A stretch of 64,000 nucleotides of DNA, taken from contig NC_079491.1 in the NCBI RefSeq assembly GCF_020520425.1, forward strand, positions 6,249,143 through 6,313,142, in the 5' to 3' direction. Of the stretch, positions 35,457 through 46,211 are shown piece by piece. This stretch comes from Spinacia oleracea (lineage: Eukaryota; Streptophyta; Magnoliopsida; Caryophyllales; Amaranthaceae). Position numbers and translations under genes: made by a program. A model generated the notes under the pieces. It saw nothing but the letters and a program-made list of their open reading frames with translations, had not been told where the DNA came from and ran no database searches. The first letter of the stretch is position 1. Each line of letters begins with the position of its first letter.

Positions 35457-38022
35457 ATGTGTGTATTTAGAGCGAGGCCGGTCCCATGTAAGAATGAATG
35501 AACAAATAAAAGGGTACGGTATGGCTCTCTGAAATGTGATACTGTAAAAATTCAGCAATGTCTTTGTTAGTTTCTCCAGTAGAAGATCGAAGACGTAAAA
35601 AAGAAGCAAAGAGAATTGAGTTGAGAAAACTTTCTTTGATGGCAGTGGACAAGACAGATTTTTATTCAATCCCCACCAATTCAACTGTTTGTATGTTCTT
35701 TGTGTTTTGTATTTTTGAGCTTGGATTTTTTTTCCTTTTTGAACAATGACTTTGACTTTTTCGACATGTATGCACAATGAGCCTGAAAACTAAAAAACTG
35801 AAACCCCCACAAAACATGAAATCAGTATCATCATGTAAACCTAATTGAACTTTTTTTTAACTTATTTTACGGCTTTAAAGTGTAAATAAGGTGAATATAA
35901 CAAGGTCTAATAGAGTACTCGTATACAACACTATGTTTTAAGAGATGACTTTGAGCAATTTAGGAGTCAACTTTGTACATTGCAAGGTTTCCCCCCAAAC
36001 ACTTGCATGTATTCCTCAAAAATTATGTTTTGTTCACTTATTTTCACTAAATTCAGATAAAACAGAAAATTTATTAGGGTGTGTTCAATTCTATTCACCT
36101 GGACTTACTTGAACTTTTTAGAATTTACTTTAGTTGCAAAATAAACTTGAGTAGTCCTTATTTTTCATAAATTAGGTGAACATAACATAGTACTCTGTAT
36201 TAGATTAATTCGTTTAAGTTCAGTTCAAATGTTATGTGTTACTCTGTAATGCGTAAGTGTGTAACACACACATTAGTGCATGCATGCAAACCAATTCATT
36301 GAGCTGAAGCTTCAAGTCATCCAAAAACCAAAGTCTCTCTCTTATTTTTCTATATATTTGATCAATTATTATTAATTAATTAAGTTCATTAGTTTAACTA
36401 CTTTTGGGTTTAAATCATTCCTAGATATCCAACTTCACAATATAGTGCATGTAATCATAACTTCATCATGCATAAAAAAAAATGAAATTAATACTATATC
36501 ATTGACCGATCAACTATTTCCTAAAAAGGGTTTTTCATGCATCATAATAATTAATCAAATACGAAGTATATGATAAATAATGACATTCAATATATTCTAG
36601 ATTAGAAGAACTAAATCTAAGAAAGATTTTTGAGGAGCATGGCATATTATTATATAATGTCCATATAATATCATAATAATTAATATAATTATAATAATAT
36701 AATAATGGATTGCACCTCACCTAACCAATAATAGAGCTTTGAAGCACGCCATGTTAATATGTAATGGAAAAGATGATTTATGTGTCTAACAGACTATATA
36801 ATTTAATTAATTAAGTAACCAATTAAGCCACTCCTCTTCTTTTGGCTGATTGCCAATCATGAGGTGATGATCATTATCACCTTATATTCGATCTAAATTA
36901 AAGGCATCTATAATTATTATGGTCAAATTTATAATTTTTGTAATGAACGATATGAAATGTACCTATTCCTAATTAGGGTTGTACAAATGCTTGTACCTAT
37001 TTGTACTACTAGCTTCTTAATAATGAAATTCAATTTGAAGTAATAATGAACAACATGACCAACATTCACAATCCTATTAATGTCTTGATCTATTGATTTT
37101 ATGATTGTTGAAATGAATTATAACTAAGTAGAAATTTAACTACAAACTCGCTTGTAAAATCGAGCACAAGCCACAAAGAGGCAAAGAGCTAGATTATCCT
37201 TGTCGGGGTTTTTGCCCCTCTCTTTTACATCAAAAATAAAAAATAAACAAGGAATTAGGTTACCAATTACTTGTACCATTTATTTTTATAGGATGTTTTC
37301 ACATATTTTTTTGGTTTGCTGACACACTAAATATTCGTTTAACCTTATTCGATCAGTTATTCATATTTCAAATATACTATTGTTGCCTTACTTACCTAAC
37401 ACTTTTCCTCTTTTTTATTTGTTATCATATGGGCAATTTTAATATTTATAAATTTTCTTAATCTTTATTCCCAACCCGAGTGGTGTAATTAAAAGAAAAA
37501 CGAAGGAAGTATTTTTATTATTTATCAATACAGAGTACTAAAATCTTTCTTTATCACCCAAAAAAGAAAACTATATAAAATAAATAAGTGTACCTATGAT
37601 TATAATAGTACTGATAAATAACGAACGAAGCAACAAGCAGGTAAGTTATAAAAAAAAGTTGTCGCCGCCATGGAGATATTCATAGATATGGAGAATATTA
37701 CGATATCCTGATTTATACAATAATGTTATACTTCAATTTTATACAATAATGTTATAATTTTATGGTTGCACAGTATGCTGCTTTATCCCTTTTACTCTCT
37801 TTACTTGCAAATTTTGACAAAAACTCCGCAGAAAGGAGAGTTGTTCTTCGAATGTGCATGAAAAGATAAACAAATTAATTTGAGTCAACTCAGGAATATT
37901 ATGAAGAGAACAATATCATATCATCCACCGAATAATTATTGTTGTTGCACCCTTTCAGACACCACCTAGGAATAATATTGCTAAATTCCTAAGACCTTAA
38001 ATTTATTGAACCCTCGGTTTTA

Positions 38023-38349
38023 CTCCCTCGTATTTATGTAAGTGATACACTTGCCTTTTCCGACCGTATTTATTTAAGAGATACACTTGTCATTTTTAGT
38101 AACTTACCAACCCCACCATCTAATTAAATAATACATCTAATTTACCCTATGATCCACCATCTTATTAAACAAATAATTTCATAAACCCACACTACCTCCC
38201 ACCCACCAAAATGACATGGTCCCCACTTGTTTAATTATTAAAATATCTATCCAACTCCACTTCCTTTATTATTTTATTTCATTCAATTCTTATTCTTAAT
38301 TAATACACGTGTCTGGTCAAGTGTATCTCTTAAATAAATACGGAGGGAG
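38023..38349. mobile_element. Stowaway MITE
   Basis: CTCCCTCGTATTTATGTAAG left end and AAATACGGAGGGAG right end, TA at 38021-38022 and 38350-38351. It belongs with 2206-2529 and 19421-19752. Confidence 0.8.
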
Positions 38350-38389
38350 TATTTGATTCCAATATACCTACTGGCCACTCGGTGTCTTT

Positions 38390-38656
38390 CACTACAAGAA
38401 TTTGTATCTTTAACGACAACCTAATTACGACGGGACAAAAATTCTGTCGCAAAAGCCTTTTGCGACGGGGCTAACAACCAAATAAAGACGGGAACAACCG
38501 TCGCAAATGTCTTTTATGAAGGGTTAACGACGGGATTTCATTAACGACTGCCCCTTTTTATGACGGGTTTGCGACAGAAAATCTCGTCCTTAATCAACGA
38601 TTATTGGCTTTTAGCGACGGAATTTCCCATCGTTAATGGTACAATTTTTTGTAGTG
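38390..38656. mobile_element. CACTA-type MITE copy 2
   Basis: CACTACAAGAATTTGTATC start and ACAATTTTTTGTAGTG end, flanked by TTT on each side (38387-38389, 38657-38659), the 3-base duplication expected for CACTA elements. It is the reverse orientation of copy 1 and is 267 bases long, too short to encode a transposase, so it was mobilised in trans. Confidence 0.85.
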
Positions 38657-39235
38657 TTTTAATCACCTTATTCAGAATGGTTATATTTTTTAATCAAATT
38701 TACATACGGTGTTAATAGTTAGAGGATTTTATACAACGTAGCTAGAGAGAGGTTAAGGGACGACAATGACCAAATATTCGACAATTGATGAATGGGAACG
38801 TTATGAATACTTAAATGTAACCAAAAAGAAGTTAAAATTGATATTTTAACGTGGTGACAAGTAGCATATTATAAGTTTTCATGTTTTAAAACATTAGTAT
38901 AGAGATGATCTTGATCACTTGTTTTCACTTATTTGAAAAAAATGATGAGTTTAGGATACAAGGTAAGTAATTCAGTTAAGATAATAACTTCTCAAATTCT
39001 CTTTTGTTTTCTTAAAAAAAAAAATCAAAAGTCAATATGTATGAGCTATGTATTTTTCTAAATATATAGATATGAACTAATCTTTCCCCTCAAAAAAAAA
39101 AATTAGTTGAAGTCATTTGCTCGCAGGTCATACTCCGTATAAGTTTATATAAGTAAAAAGATTATTAATGTTTTTGATGCACAAATCATTGAACCAAAAG
39201 TCATTTATTGAGTTCACAAATTCTTATTTACAATG

Positions 39236-39510
39236 GGTGTACAATAAATATTGTACACCGAAGTAAAAGTTAACTCAAAATGCTTAAAAGTTAAGCTTTT
39301 ATATGTAAAAGTTATCTATTTTTAAGTGATAAATTTTTTCATTTTAGTAAAACTTATTTCTTCAAAATCACTAATAATGTATAAAATTAATCATTTAATC
39401 ATTTCTATTAACTTTTTTTTTTTACTAATATAAAAGTTAATCAAAACTAGGTTAAAGTTACGAAAAAGGGGTAAAAGTTATCTTGGTGTACAATAAATTT
39501 ATTGTACACC
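39236..39510. repeat. Element with palindromic ends
   Basis: Both ends are the same near-perfect palindrome, GGTGTACAATAAAT(A/T)... with GTACACC (39236-39259 and 39485-39510), around an AT-rich interior rich in AAAGTTA. A diverged copy lies at 42715-43005, followed by the same ATGCGCGC-type flank. Class unknown. Confidence 0.6.
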
Positions 39511-39894
39511 TTATGCGCGCAATACCTTTTATATCAAGTTTGCAAATTGGAAGTCCAACTACCTACTTAGCAAGTTCGCAACATACGAAGTACTCGTATT
39601 ATGTAATGGGCCTAATGGTATCAATGTATTATCAATAGTTTACTGGACCTTTGTCCAGCTTTACAGTTTGGGTCATCGGTTATTGGGGCATGTTAGGCCT
39701 TTTTGTCCCAATTCTTGAAATGGAAGTACTTTTTCTTTAGAGGTTACTATTGAGCTAACATTTATTTCAATAACGTAGGTCAACATTTAAGCCACTCTCT
39801 GATTGTAGTTGATGGAGCTCGACTTTGTGATCTTTAAATTAATTACAATGTGAGTTATCCCTTAATTTCACTAATTTATGCTGGTTATTCTTGT

Positions 39895-39990
39895 AGTGTA
39901 TGGCATTTATCAATATCTTCATGTTTTTCTAAACAAAAATTAGTGTATGGCATTTTTATCAATATCTTCGTGTTTTTCTAAACAAAAATT
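39895..39990 (+). repeat. Two tandem copies of about 50 bp
   Basis: The phrase GTGTATGGCATTT followed by ATCAATATCTTC and GTTTTTCTAAACAAAAATTA occurs twice in succession (about 39897 and 39944). The second copy differs by a short insertion and one substitution. Non-coding. Confidence 0.8.
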
Positions 39991-40387
39991 ATGTAGTATC
40001 CAGTGGCATATTTTGAACAACTTACGAGGAGGTCCGGTAGTAAAAATTAAGCAATATACTGTATAATTATATTATACACAATTTTAGGAGATAGTGACTA
40101 AAAATAAGCTAGAAATCGACCCTTGATAGCATCCAAAGAGATCATAACTCCAATATATTAACCACATACGAAGTATTATATCGTACATAAATCTTCAATT
40201 TTTCCCTAAACCCCGATTTCATAGGATAAATGAACAATATATGTTATGTGCAAAGGCGGATCTATGTTGTACAAAGGGTAGACACTAATTTTTCTTTATA
40301 AAAAAAATAAAGAAAACAAATTTTTTTTTCTTAAATCGAAAAATCAATCTGGCAGTAATTACAACTAGTAATTATTATCCCCAAATA

Positions 40388-40510
40388 TGATCACTAATGA
40401 CATGTGCCTTAGTGGTTTCACTGGATGAAAAGTTTGACTCTTGCAATCCCATGACTACGGGTTTAAGTCCCCCACTAGTATTTTGTTAAACTTTTTCTTT
40501 ACTTGCCTTT
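40388..40510 (+). mobile_element. SINE-like remnant
   Basis: A-box-like TGCCTTAGTGGTTTCA and B-box-like GGGTTTAAGTCCCCC, about 65 bases apart, resemble a SINE head. Tail and target duplication are not clear. Confidence 0.45.
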
Positions 40511-40616
40511 ACACAATTCAAATATATACAGCAGGGTTTCTAAATACGTTGGATTTTGCATTAAAATCTAAATATTGAACTATGCATGTTTTCTTTAATC
40601 AACTTTTTGCTATTCA

Positions 40617-40809
40617 ACCAACATAGAGTTGGCTCAAGTGATAAGCAGCTTGATGTCGCTTAAGGGAGGTCTCGGGTTCGAGCCTCGCCGTATGCAGAAA
40701 CTCTTGCTGGGAGACTCACCCACCATAAGCAAGGTGTGCGACACGGGTCGGATCCGGATGTAGTCGGAGCTAAGCTCCGGTGAACCGGGTGTGCTATGCG
40801 TAAAAAAAA
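40617..40809 (+). mobile_element. Complete SINE, second family, perfect target duplication
   Basis: A-box-like TTGGCTCAAGTGATAAG and B box GGTTCGAGCC give an internal Pol III promoter. The 193-base body differs from the 27673-27809 SINE and ends GTGTGCTATGCG before an A-run. Perfect 16-base repeats AACTTTTTGCTATTCA lie at 40601-40616 and 40810-40825, overlapping the A-tail. It is a recent insertion of a separate SINE family. Confidence 0.88.
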
Positions 40810-40853
40810 AACTTTTTGCTATTCATAAATATATATATATATATATATATATA

Positions 40854-41108
40854 CTTTCTTTGTTTCATAAAAATTGCAACACTTTTAGTTTTGTAATTAT
40901 TCATGCACCAACTTTGACCATATATTTTTACTAATTTATTAAAAACAAATGCTATCAAGTAAAATATCGTAGAATTATTCTCATTATATACTTTCATAAT
41001 ATTAAACTTTAAGACTTTTAGAAAAAGATAATCAGAGATAATTATGGTCAAAGTTTTATAATGGCAAACGTGCTAGTCAGTGTTGCAATTTTTTGGAAAC
41101 AGATAAAG
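40854..41108. mobile_element. Stowaway MITE
   Basis: CTTTCTTTGTTTCATAAAAA left end and GGAAACAGATAAAG right end, TA at 40852-40853 and 41109-41110. The left end abuts an (AT)n run, itself next to the SINE duplication. Confidence 0.65.
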
Positions 41109-41137
41109 TATTTTATTTAATTTTTATAGTTTTACTA

Positions 41138-41378
41138 CACCCTCTGTCCCTTAATACTCGCACCGTTTTGACTTTTTGCACTATTCACATATTTTACTTT
41201 GACCATGTTTTATTTCTAATATATGAAAACAAATGTTAGTATATAATATATTGTTGGTTTCATCTTAATATATATTTTTATAAGTTATTATAATATGTAG
41301 TAAAGATATTGGTGGTCAAAGTTATTTATTGACAAACGTGTCAAGTCAAAACAGTGCGAATATTAAAGGACGGAAAAG
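41138..41378. mobile_element. Stowaway-like MITE
   Basis: CACCCTCTGTCCCTTAATA left end and complementary TATTAAAGGACGGAAAAG right end, with TA at 41136-41137 and 41379-41380. It ends about 330 bases upstream of the oleosin start codon. Confidence 0.7.
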
Positions 41379-41575
41379 TACTTATTATAATTCTGCACAG
41401 CCTATTTTTAAATCCTAGATACGCCACATATTATATACATAAGATTACAAAAAAAAAAAACCTATACCATAAAGGGAAAAAGAAAGGTACCCTTTGAACA
41501 ATATATAAATATAAATTAATAAAAGCAGCAAACCCAACAAGATAAACACTTCCACAATTCCACCCCTCCTATCTT

Positions 41576-41648
41576 CATGCATGCATGCAAAACCTTCACA
41601 TTCTCTCATTTTACACATCACACGTGTCACCCTTCTTCCACACGTCAC
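41576..41648 (+). promoter_or_regulatory. RY and ABRE motif cluster of the oleosin gene
   Basis: Three overlapping CATGCA RY motifs (CATGCATGCATGCAA, 41576-41590), then G-box/ABRE CACGTGTC (41621-41628) and CACGTCAC (41641-41648). RY motifs bind the B3 factors ABI3/FUS3/LEC2, and ABREs bind bZIP factors in abscisic-acid and seed-maturation control. A TATA-like TATAAATATAAAT lies at about 41505, which would put the cluster at or after the transcription start unless another TATA is used. Confidence 0.75.
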
Positions 41649-41709
41649 AACACCACACCTCATTAAATTCATAACTTCTCTATCATTATTCTCTTATCTT
41701 ATCAAAAAA

Positions 41710-42237
41710 ATGGCCGGTCAATCTTATTCTTCCCGCCAAGACACTTACCTAAAAAACCAAGAAAGAGGTAGTCAAGATCTTCAACAAAAGGGCCAAGAAG
41801 CTATCCAAAACTTCAAACATTTCCTTCATCGAAAAACCCCTTCATCTTCTAACTTAGTTGCATTTCTCACTGTTTTCCCACTTGGGGCCTTCCTTTTGGG
41901 CCTATCCGTACTCTCTTTTATCGGGTCGGTTATCGGGTTAGCGGTAACCACACCGTTGTTTATCCTCTTTAGCCCGGTTATCATTCCGGCTATTTTGACT
42001 ATCGGGCTTGCTAATTTGGGCTTTTTGGCCTCCGGGGCTTTTGGGATAACGGCACTATCCGCTTTTTCGTGGATCATTAACTTCTTTAGGGGGTTTCGGG
42101 TTGGTGGAACGGGTACGGATATGGAGCATGTTTCTCGGTGGGCTTATGAGAAGGCTGGAGATATGGGCCAGAGAGTGAAAGAAATGGGTCAGGAAATTAC
42201 TGGTAAAGCCCGTGAGTCCGTGAGGAATGATGGTTAA
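41710..42237 (+). CDS. Oleosin
   Basis: A 175-residue, intronless oleosin, the structural protein that coats seed oil bodies and stops them fusing. Residues 1-45 are hydrophilic and Gln-rich. Residues about 48-122 form the long hydrophobic hairpin with the diagnostic proline knot P-x5-S-P-x3-P (Pro82, Ser88, Pro89, Pro93). The C-terminal part, from about residue 137, is amphipathic. The frame is open upstream to 41581, but ATG 41710 in AAAAAAATGGCC starts a protein with the usual oleosin N-terminus (MAGQ) and is preferred. Length is typical of the higher-molecular-weight seed class. No intron or damage is seen. RY and ABRE motifs upstream agree with seed-maturation expression. Confidence 0.93.
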   Translation: MAGQSYSSRQDTYLKNQERGSQDLQQKGQEAIQNFKHFLHRKTPSSSNLVAFLTVFPLGAFLLGLSVLSFIGSVIGLAVTTPLFILFSPVIIPAILTIGLANLGFLASGAFGITALSAFSWIINFFRGFRVGGTGTDMEHVSRWAYEKAGDMGQRVKEMGQEITGKARESVRNDG

Positions 42238-42714
42238 GGTAGAAAGGTGTATGCTTGTGTAAGATGAGCCTATTGGGCCATTTGATGACCCGTCTAAATG
42301 TGGATATTATCCTATTTAGATTGAGGTTAGAATGGTTAATATGTCGTGAAATCTTTTGGGGTGTTGCCTCTTTTGAGCCGTTTGTTCCTTTAGTTTTTTG
42401 AATTCCGTCTAATAATGCCATAATTGTAGCAATTTAGAATTTTCATCTTGTGTACATCCGGATCTGAATAACTTTTACCTATTTTTTTTTATCTAATTTT
42501 TTTATATTATGAAACAATTTTGGTTGAGTAATTTTTTAAAACGACTATATATAAAATGAAAATAATTGTCACTAAAATATAAATAAATTCTACATTTAAT
42601 TATAAGTAATTTATATCTCCTTTACAATATTTTATATTTGTTAGACATTGAATGTAATTAAGAGTTTGTGCCAAGGAACAGTAAAGCCAGGCAAAAATAG
42701 GTTACCAAAATTGT

Positions 42715-43005
42715 TATTTACAGATGGTGTACAGATTTAAAAGCAGAGTTTTGACTCGAAATATAAAAGTTATCTTTATATATATCAAAGTTATCTATTT
42801 AATTTGTAGCGATAATTGTTTTTATTTTAATAAAAGAATTCTTTAAAATCACTAATAATATATATAATTAATTATTAACAATTTAAAATATTTATCTATT
42901 AATCTTTTTTATAATATAAAAATTATAAAAAATTAGGCTAAAGTTATAAAAAAAACTGCATAAAAGTTATCTCGTTATACAATAAATTTATTGTACATCT
43001 AATGC
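42715..43005. repeat. Diverged copy of palindrome-ended element
   Basis: Carries GGTGTACAGATTTAAAAG at the left, the AAAAGTTATC-rich interior and ATACAATAAATTTATTGTAC with ATGCGCGC at the right, as in 39236-39510. The left palindrome is lost. It lies about 480 bases downstream of the oleosin stop. Confidence 0.5.
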
Positions 43006-43201
43006 GCGCCGCACAAGGCCTTTTGAATAGGTCAAGAGTATCTTCCTAGGAACTCCGTAATAATCACACTTGACACTCTACAGTTGTTACTAATTGTGTT
43101 AATATTTTCTTCCTCTCCCAATGTCATCCCACTCTTGCCCATATTAGATCATGTTACTTCTACATTGATTATATGTAGATTAATTGGAGGAGTATTATTT
43201 C

Positions 43202-43840
43202 TGTTGGAGTTTTTCCCCTCCAAGTAATGCTTCAAAAGAATAAAAACTCATTTGTCCCACATTAATAAAAAAAACCCACATGCTTCCTTCTTCAAATATC
43301 CCACTACCCTTTAATGATTTGTTAGAAGACTAGAGAGGTGGGACTAGTAATCACACGCGCACGCACCGGGCTTGGGCGAGTGGCGCGACGTGTTTGCGGG
43401 TGTGGGTGGGGCTCCTTTTTCCTAACCGTTATTATTTTTGGTCACGTAATTTTTGCGAGATTGACGTAACGGTTAATTGATTTCTTTGACGATTTGATTT
43501 CCGTCAAAGATATTATTCCGTTTTTTGCTTTAGTTACGAAATCAATCAAGGACTAATTGATTGTGTTTCCGTTTTTCAGCTTGACCGTTTTGGCTATAAA
43601 AGACTACCTTCCCTTCCAGAAAAGAGACACAGAAAACTAATCTCTTCCTCTTCTCCGAAATGAAAACACAAAACCACCATTGTTTTGGGCATTGCTCAAG
43701 GGTGTTCTCAATCTAGTTCTTCGTCGTACACCGAAGGATTGAAGTCGTGTATCCCTAGGGGTCGGTTGCTACGAGTCCGCGTGTACTTAGCGGGGCAAAT
43801 TCGACTTTAGGGAAGTGATTGGTGTCACACCATGACATTG
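43202..43840 (+). mobile_element. Solo LTR candidate (copia-like)
   Basis: Begins TGTTGGAGTTTTTCCCC, contains promoter-like GGCTATAAAAGAC at about 43590 followed by an A/C-rich leader, and ends near GTGTCACACCA. The GC content and lack of open frames fit an LTR. No internal genes, partner LTR or 5-base duplication were found, so the right border is uncertain. Confidence 0.45.
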
Positions 43841-44080
43841 TTATAGATAAGCTTGTTCTAATTATTATTCTTATTAGTCATAGTTCCTACAATTAATTTC
43901 AAATGTATAAGAATGTACTCAAAGAATGTACATTCATAGGTGAAAAAGAACATGGTATTGTAATAAAAGAAAGTGAGATGCATGCTACTAATTATAATAT
44001 ATATCCGTCATGTAAACTGCATTTGTACTCCATACCACATGCATGCATCATCTAACAAAACCCCCCGTCAAAAAAAACTC

Positions 44081-44088
44081 TATAAATA
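44081..44088 (+). promoter_or_regulatory. TATA box of knottin-like gene
   Basis: CTC followed by TATAAATA, 74 bases before the start codon, inside a promoter segment (44030-44110) that is duplicated at 47080-47150. The duplicated part includes CATGCATCATCTAACAAAAC. Confidence 0.7.
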
Positions 44089-44161
44089 CCCTAATTCATA
44101 ACCACATTTCATCAGAAAAAATAAAAAGGAATCAGAAAGAAAGAAAAAGGAGTGGATCAAA

Positions 44162-44425
44162 ATGATGAAGATGAAGAGTTTTGTGATGGTTATGGTGATG
44201 ATGAGCTTGATGGTGGCTACATCAATCGCAGAAAATACTCCATGCCAGAGAAATAGCCAGTGTCCCCCTGGAGAGTGTTGTGGGTACGATGGTTTATGTC
44301 TCTCTGTCAGCTTTGACGGATGCCGCCGCGGTGGTGTCGAGGAGGTTGAAGCCCACCGATATACCGGTGTTCCTAAAACGCGCAAGTTCCGTGCTGCTAC
44401 GGTTGTTAGAACGGGTGCCCCTTGA
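44162..44425 (+). CDS. Secreted cysteine-rich peptide, knottin-like pattern
   Basis: An 87-residue protein with an N-terminal hydrophobic Met/Val-rich signal peptide (about residues 1-24, likely cleavage before the Glu-Asn of the mature part). It is followed by six cysteines spaced C-x5-C-x4-CC-x5-C-x7-C. That order (C, C, CC, C, C) is the inhibitor-cystine-knot pattern found in several plant antimicrobial peptides, so an extracellular defence role is possible but is inference. The C-terminal 35 residues are basic, cysteine-free and may be a propeptide. No close family was recognised. It has its own TATA box, and the leader and start region are duplicated at 47041-47246. An overlapping frame (44280-44471) is also open but lacks such features. 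No intron was seen. Confidence 0.65.
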   Translation: MMKMKSFVMVMVMMSLMVATSIAENTPCQRNSQCPPGECCGYDGLCLSVSFDGCRRGGVEEVEAHRYTGVPKTRKFRAATVVRTGAP

Positions 44426-45060
44426 TCAGTGCATGGCGGAGTCAAGGTCTTTGATCGAGTCGGAATGTTGACATGTTATAAAAATAATTATCTAATAATC
44501 TGTATTAATTTACTTTTTCTAATAAATACAGCCGCTCACTTCAACCACGTAGATTGTGCTTGTGTCTTAATTACTACGGAGTACTACGTAACGTAGTTGC
44601 TTAAATTTGTAAGGGGTGTTTTAAATTAAAGTTATTATCAAACGAATGAATTGCATCTATTCATAATTCATGTGCCTTCATGTGCCTACACGTGTACTAC
44701 GTACCTTATAATGTTATACACTGTATGTTACTATGTTAGTATCAATATAATTGGATTATTGGATTTACGCCAAAGAAATTAAGTACGAAGTACTTCGTAT
44801 GAAATAATTTGAAAAGATGATATTTTCACAAATTTCCTACATGCTTCCCTCCTTTGTCTTTCTTTGTTTATGTCATAGGTTGGTTAGTTAGTTAGTGGAT
44901 GATCATTACTCTATACTGCACCACTACACATTAATTCTGTTAAATTTATTACAGAGAAAATACACAAGCTGGCTTGGAATCTACGATTAGTACTACTTCT
45001 GTTTCTAATTGATATTAACAAATTGACTTTTGTCATTATTTACGACTTTGATAATATTCA

Positions 45061-45920
45061 CCTGATCCACCCGGTTCACTCGAGTGTGATGGATGGATCA
45101 AATGCGGGTGATGAGTAAAGCAGGTGACGGATGGACTGGGTGGAACGGATGGATACGGGTAGACCTGGCAAACGAGTCGTTTAATTAGATCGGTTTCGGA
45201 TCGGGTTCATTCCGGTTGGGTCATTTCTGGTTATTCTTCTTTCGGGTCGGTTTCGGATATGGGTCGGGTCCATTCTGGTTTCGGGTAACTTCGTTTTTTT
45301 ATAATTAGGTCGGGTCTGGTTCGGGTCAATATCGGATCGGGTCATATCGGATCGGTTCATGTCGAATCAGGTTTTTCGGGTTCGATCGGATTTTTCGAGT
45401 TGGATCAGATTTTTTGTGTTTCGAGTTTTGATTACGTTTTTTGTCTTTTGATTTGGTGGTCACTATCATAATATTGTTAAACATTTTTCCTATAACACAA
45501 AAGAGTATAAATTAATAAAAAGAAAATAATAACAATAATAATAATAATAATATCAAAATAAAAGTAATAATAATATGAAAAGCTAAAAAAACTTGTATTT
45601 AAAACTATTTGGTAAATTTGAGATGCTCTTCGATCGGATCGGTTCGGGTTAATAAATTTTACAGTTATTTCTGGTTAGGGTTATTTTAGTTTCGGGTCAT
45701 TCGGGTATCGGGACATTTCAAGTCAAATCACTTTCGGGTCGATTTCGGTTTCGAGTCGATTCTATTTGATTTCGGATCAATTTCGTGTATCGGGTCATTT
45801 CGTTGTTTCGGATCAACTTCGTGTTACATATCGGATCAATCGGGTCGATTTTTAGGGTCCGGATCAGTTTTGCTAGATCTAGATACGGGTGATGCTCTAC
45901 CGATCCAAATCCCACCCATT
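45061..45920. repeat. Degenerate CGGGTC/GGATCGG-rich tract
   Basis: A long run of imperfect phrases such as TTCGGGTCGGTTTCGG and ATCGGATCGGGTCA on both sides of an AATAATA-rich core. It looks like the inverted-repeat class at 2659-3150 but longer and less orderly. Non-coding; it separates the knottin-like gene from peptide A. Confidence 0.5.
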
Positions 45921-46115
45921 TTCATTCTTATCCACATGCAGATGAGAGGGAAGCTTTATTGATCTCGGGTATAGTATAATTACGACCTAAAGGCTAGAGA
46001 GTTGTTCAAAGGGACTTGAGCCTATATTCTAACACCTAGCTAGCTGGATGTACGTAGTTGTCTTGGTCTACTACAACGTGAATGCAACTAACTATCTGAA
46101 TGTTAGTTAAACCAC

Positions 46116-46123
46116 TATAAATA
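46116..46123 (+). promoter_or_regulatory. TATA box of small peptide gene A
   Basis: TATAAATA 89 bases before the start codon. This promoter is not present upstream of paralogue B, where homology only begins about 35 bases before the ATG. Confidence 0.65.
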
Positions 46124-46211
46124 TGCTTCACCCAATTCTACATGCATTCTTCATCAATCCAACTAAACCACTAATTAAGAGTAAATTCCACTAAGAAAAA
46201 ACCCCATAAAA

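Larger units (their letters stand above)
26549..41500. other. 15-kb gene-free repeat region
   Basis: No host gene is supported between LOB and the oleosin. Identified contents (SINEs, Stowaway and CACTA MITEs, fold-back element, palindrome-ended element, AT microsatellite) are listed separately. The stretches 29100-30450, 31000-32350 and 36000-38000 show only AT-rich DNA. Overlapping open frames on both strands at 35433-35777 are slightly less AT-rich, but I recognise no family. Confidence 0.55.

Noticed and set aside
40617-40809. tRNA gene suggested by good A and B boxes
   Set aside because: No acceptor-stem pairing, wrong length, A-rich 3' end and a 16-bp target duplication; it is a SINE. 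The same reasoning applies to 27673-27809.
41581-41709. Upstream in-frame extension of the oleosin
   Set aside because: It would add 43 residues unlike any oleosin N-terminus; this stretch carries the RY and ABRE motifs, and ATG 41710 gives the normal start.
44280-44471. Alternative frame overlapping the knottin-like gene
   Set aside because: No signal peptide or cysteine pattern, and it begins inside the preferred frame.
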